From positions 1 to 41,699 of the forward strand of contig JAUIDY010000050.1 of assembly GCA_030428385.1 (NCBI GenBank): 41,699 nucleotides of DNA. Direction: 5' to 3'. Under the pieces are notes generated by a model that had not been told where the DNA came from, searched no databases, and saw only the letters and a list, made by a program, of their open reading frames with translations. Origin of the DNA: Rhodothermia bacterium (GTDB lineage: Bacteria > Bacteroidota > Rhodothermia > Rhodothermales > JAAAOL01). Below, in pieces: positions 41,218 through 41,699 of this stretch; the stretch's first letter is position 1; the number at the start of each line of letters is the position of its first letter. The translations under genes and the position numbers were made by a program.

Positions 41218-41577
41218 CTAAGCACCGAACTGGCGGAGGTAGTGATCGACGTGCCGGTACCCATACCGTCCCCACATCGCCTGTGGCATCTGTCCCCATC
41301 TCCAGTGCGGCGTGAGTCCCTGGCCTTGCTGCTCGACGAATTCTGCCATCAGCGACTCAAGCTCGGCGACGTCAGACTCAAACACCTCGGGGGGCGTGCC
41401 GTCTATTTCCTGATCTTGCTCCGGGGCTGTTCGGAACCCCTTCGGCCATGGCAGGGGCGTGGTGAAGGCCACAAAGCGGAGGAACTTGACGCGCACTGTA
41501 GGCGGGTCTCCGGGGATGGGCCGATGGCCGAGAACGCCCCTGAACCAGTCGCACAGGTGGCAAACCGCTTGGTGTGG
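41218..41577 (-). pseudogene. DUF1569 gene truncated at its 5' end by an IS3-family insertion
   Basis: The minus-strand frame from 41577 reads PHQAVCHLCDWFRGVLGHRP, IPGDPPTVRVKFLRFVAF, TTPLPWPKGFRTAPEQDQEI, and ends MPQAMWGRYGYRHVDHYLRQ then FGA, stop at 41218. This is the DUF1569 (DinB-related) pattern with the conserved HVDHxLRQFG end. The first about 35 residues expected are missing; at 41578 the sequence changes to the left end of an IS. No in-frame start is available across the junction. The gene is therefore disrupted. Confidence 0.8.
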
Positions 41578-41600
41578 TGAACCGCCCCGGGTTTGCAGGA

Positions 41601-41627
41601 GACTCCAAACTTTGAGAACTTGGAGTC
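41601..41627 (+). promoter_or_regulatory. Hairpin covering the OrfA ribosome-binding site
   Basis: GACTCCAA (41601-41608) and TTGGAGTC (41620-41627) form a perfect 8-bp stem with an 11-base loop directly before the ATG at 41628. The likely Shine-Dalgarno GGAG lies inside the right arm, so outside transcription would yield a message with a masked start. Confidence 0.5.
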
Positions 41628-41699
41628 ATGAGCAAATCGAACAGGTACTCTCCCGAGGTCCGCGAGCGGGCCGTCCGCATGGTGTTCGAGCACGAACAC
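41628..41699 (+). CDS. IS3-family transposase OrfA, N-terminal 24 codons (runs off the window)
   Basis: The reading starts MSKSNRYSPEVRERAVRMVF, then EHEH, the N-terminal beginning of the OrfA helix-turn-helix protein (R-Y-S-x-E-x-R-E-R-A-V-R-M-V). OrfA binds the IS ends, and OrfA-OrfB frameshifting normally makes the full DDE transposase. Only 72 bases are inside the window. Confidence 0.85.
   Translation, partial: MSKSNRYSPEVRERAVRMVFEHEH

Larger units (their letters stand above)
41578..41699 (+). mobile_element. Left end of an IS3-family insertion sequence
   Basis: The element begins TGAACCGCCCCGGGTTTG, the TG-initiated terminal repeat style of IS3-family elements, and leads into an OrfA gene at 41628. 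It continues past the window end, so the right end and any target duplication are not visible. Confidence 0.8.

Noticed and set aside
1-41699. CRISPR arrays, tRNA or rRNA genes, prophage structural genes, replication origins
   Set aside because: No regularly spaced repeats, no T-loop or rRNA-like sequences, and no phage or origin-binding genes or box clusters were seen.

Overview
The window reads as a chromosomal stretch of a GC-rich member of the Bacteroidota/Rhodothermota line (Rhodothermia-like). Three secreted proteins end in a type IX secretion C-terminal sorting domain. Few genes have a Shine-Dalgarno sequence. Many products are small lipoproteins or secreted one-domain proteins. No tRNA, rRNA, CRISPR array or prophage module was seen. 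Almost all large opposite-strand ORFs are GC-driven shadows of real genes.

Layout. 0-4.4 kb: the 3' part of an AraC-type regulator, a secreted NHL-propeller protein, a second AraC regulator, an NmrA-like reductase and a DUF1772 membrane protein. 4.6-13 kb: a K+ channel/RCK protein, a methyltransferase, a large secreted SGNH hydrolase, then small genes (TMEM220-like, isochorismatase-like, SnoaL-like, DinB-like, a small membrane protein, and an unrecognised Cys-rich protein). 13-19.8 kb: a membrane class III nucleotide cyclase lying between two copies of the 3' end of a sensor-regulator gene, then that winged-helix/TM/TolB-propeller regulator itself, head-to-head with a secreted DUF1579-like protein, followed by a class D beta-lactamase and another DUF1579-like protein. 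20-23.8 kb: a second regulator of the same architecture, head-to-head with a secreted metallo-beta-lactamase-like protein that lacks most metal ligands. 23.8-27.7 kb: a minus-strand run (GH105 lipoprotein, small lipoprotein, RidA, AlkC, YdeI-like). 27.8-33.0 kb: a tight five-gene operon (DoxX-like multispan protein with a His-rich C-terminal domain, DUF2141 protein, ABC ATPase, two ABC-2 permeases). 33.0-33.6 kb: an island of palindromic repeats. 33.6-39.7 kb: two lipoproteins, DUF2306, an AAC(6')-like acetyltransferase, an unrecognised Gln-rich protein, and an orphan FtsX/MacB-type permease behind two operator-like repeats. 39.7-41.7 kb: a decaying end with a GNAT gene broken by one amber codon, a gene fragment, a T9SS-sorted protein, a DUF1569 gene truncated by an IS3-family element, and the start of that IS.

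The most distinctive theme is the duplicated pairing of a ToxR/CadC-style one-component membrane regulator (cytoplasmic winged helix, one TM, periplasmic PD40 propeller) with a divergently transcribed secreted protein. One pair carries four CTGA(G/A) half-sites in exact 11-bp phase just before the regulator start, the spacing expected for OmpR/PhoB-type winged helices. The 3' tail of a third homologous gene survives at 13.15 kb. The five-gene DoxX/DUF2141/ABC-2 operon is the other candidate for an uncharacterised functional unit. Functions are inferred from recognised motifs without database searches.
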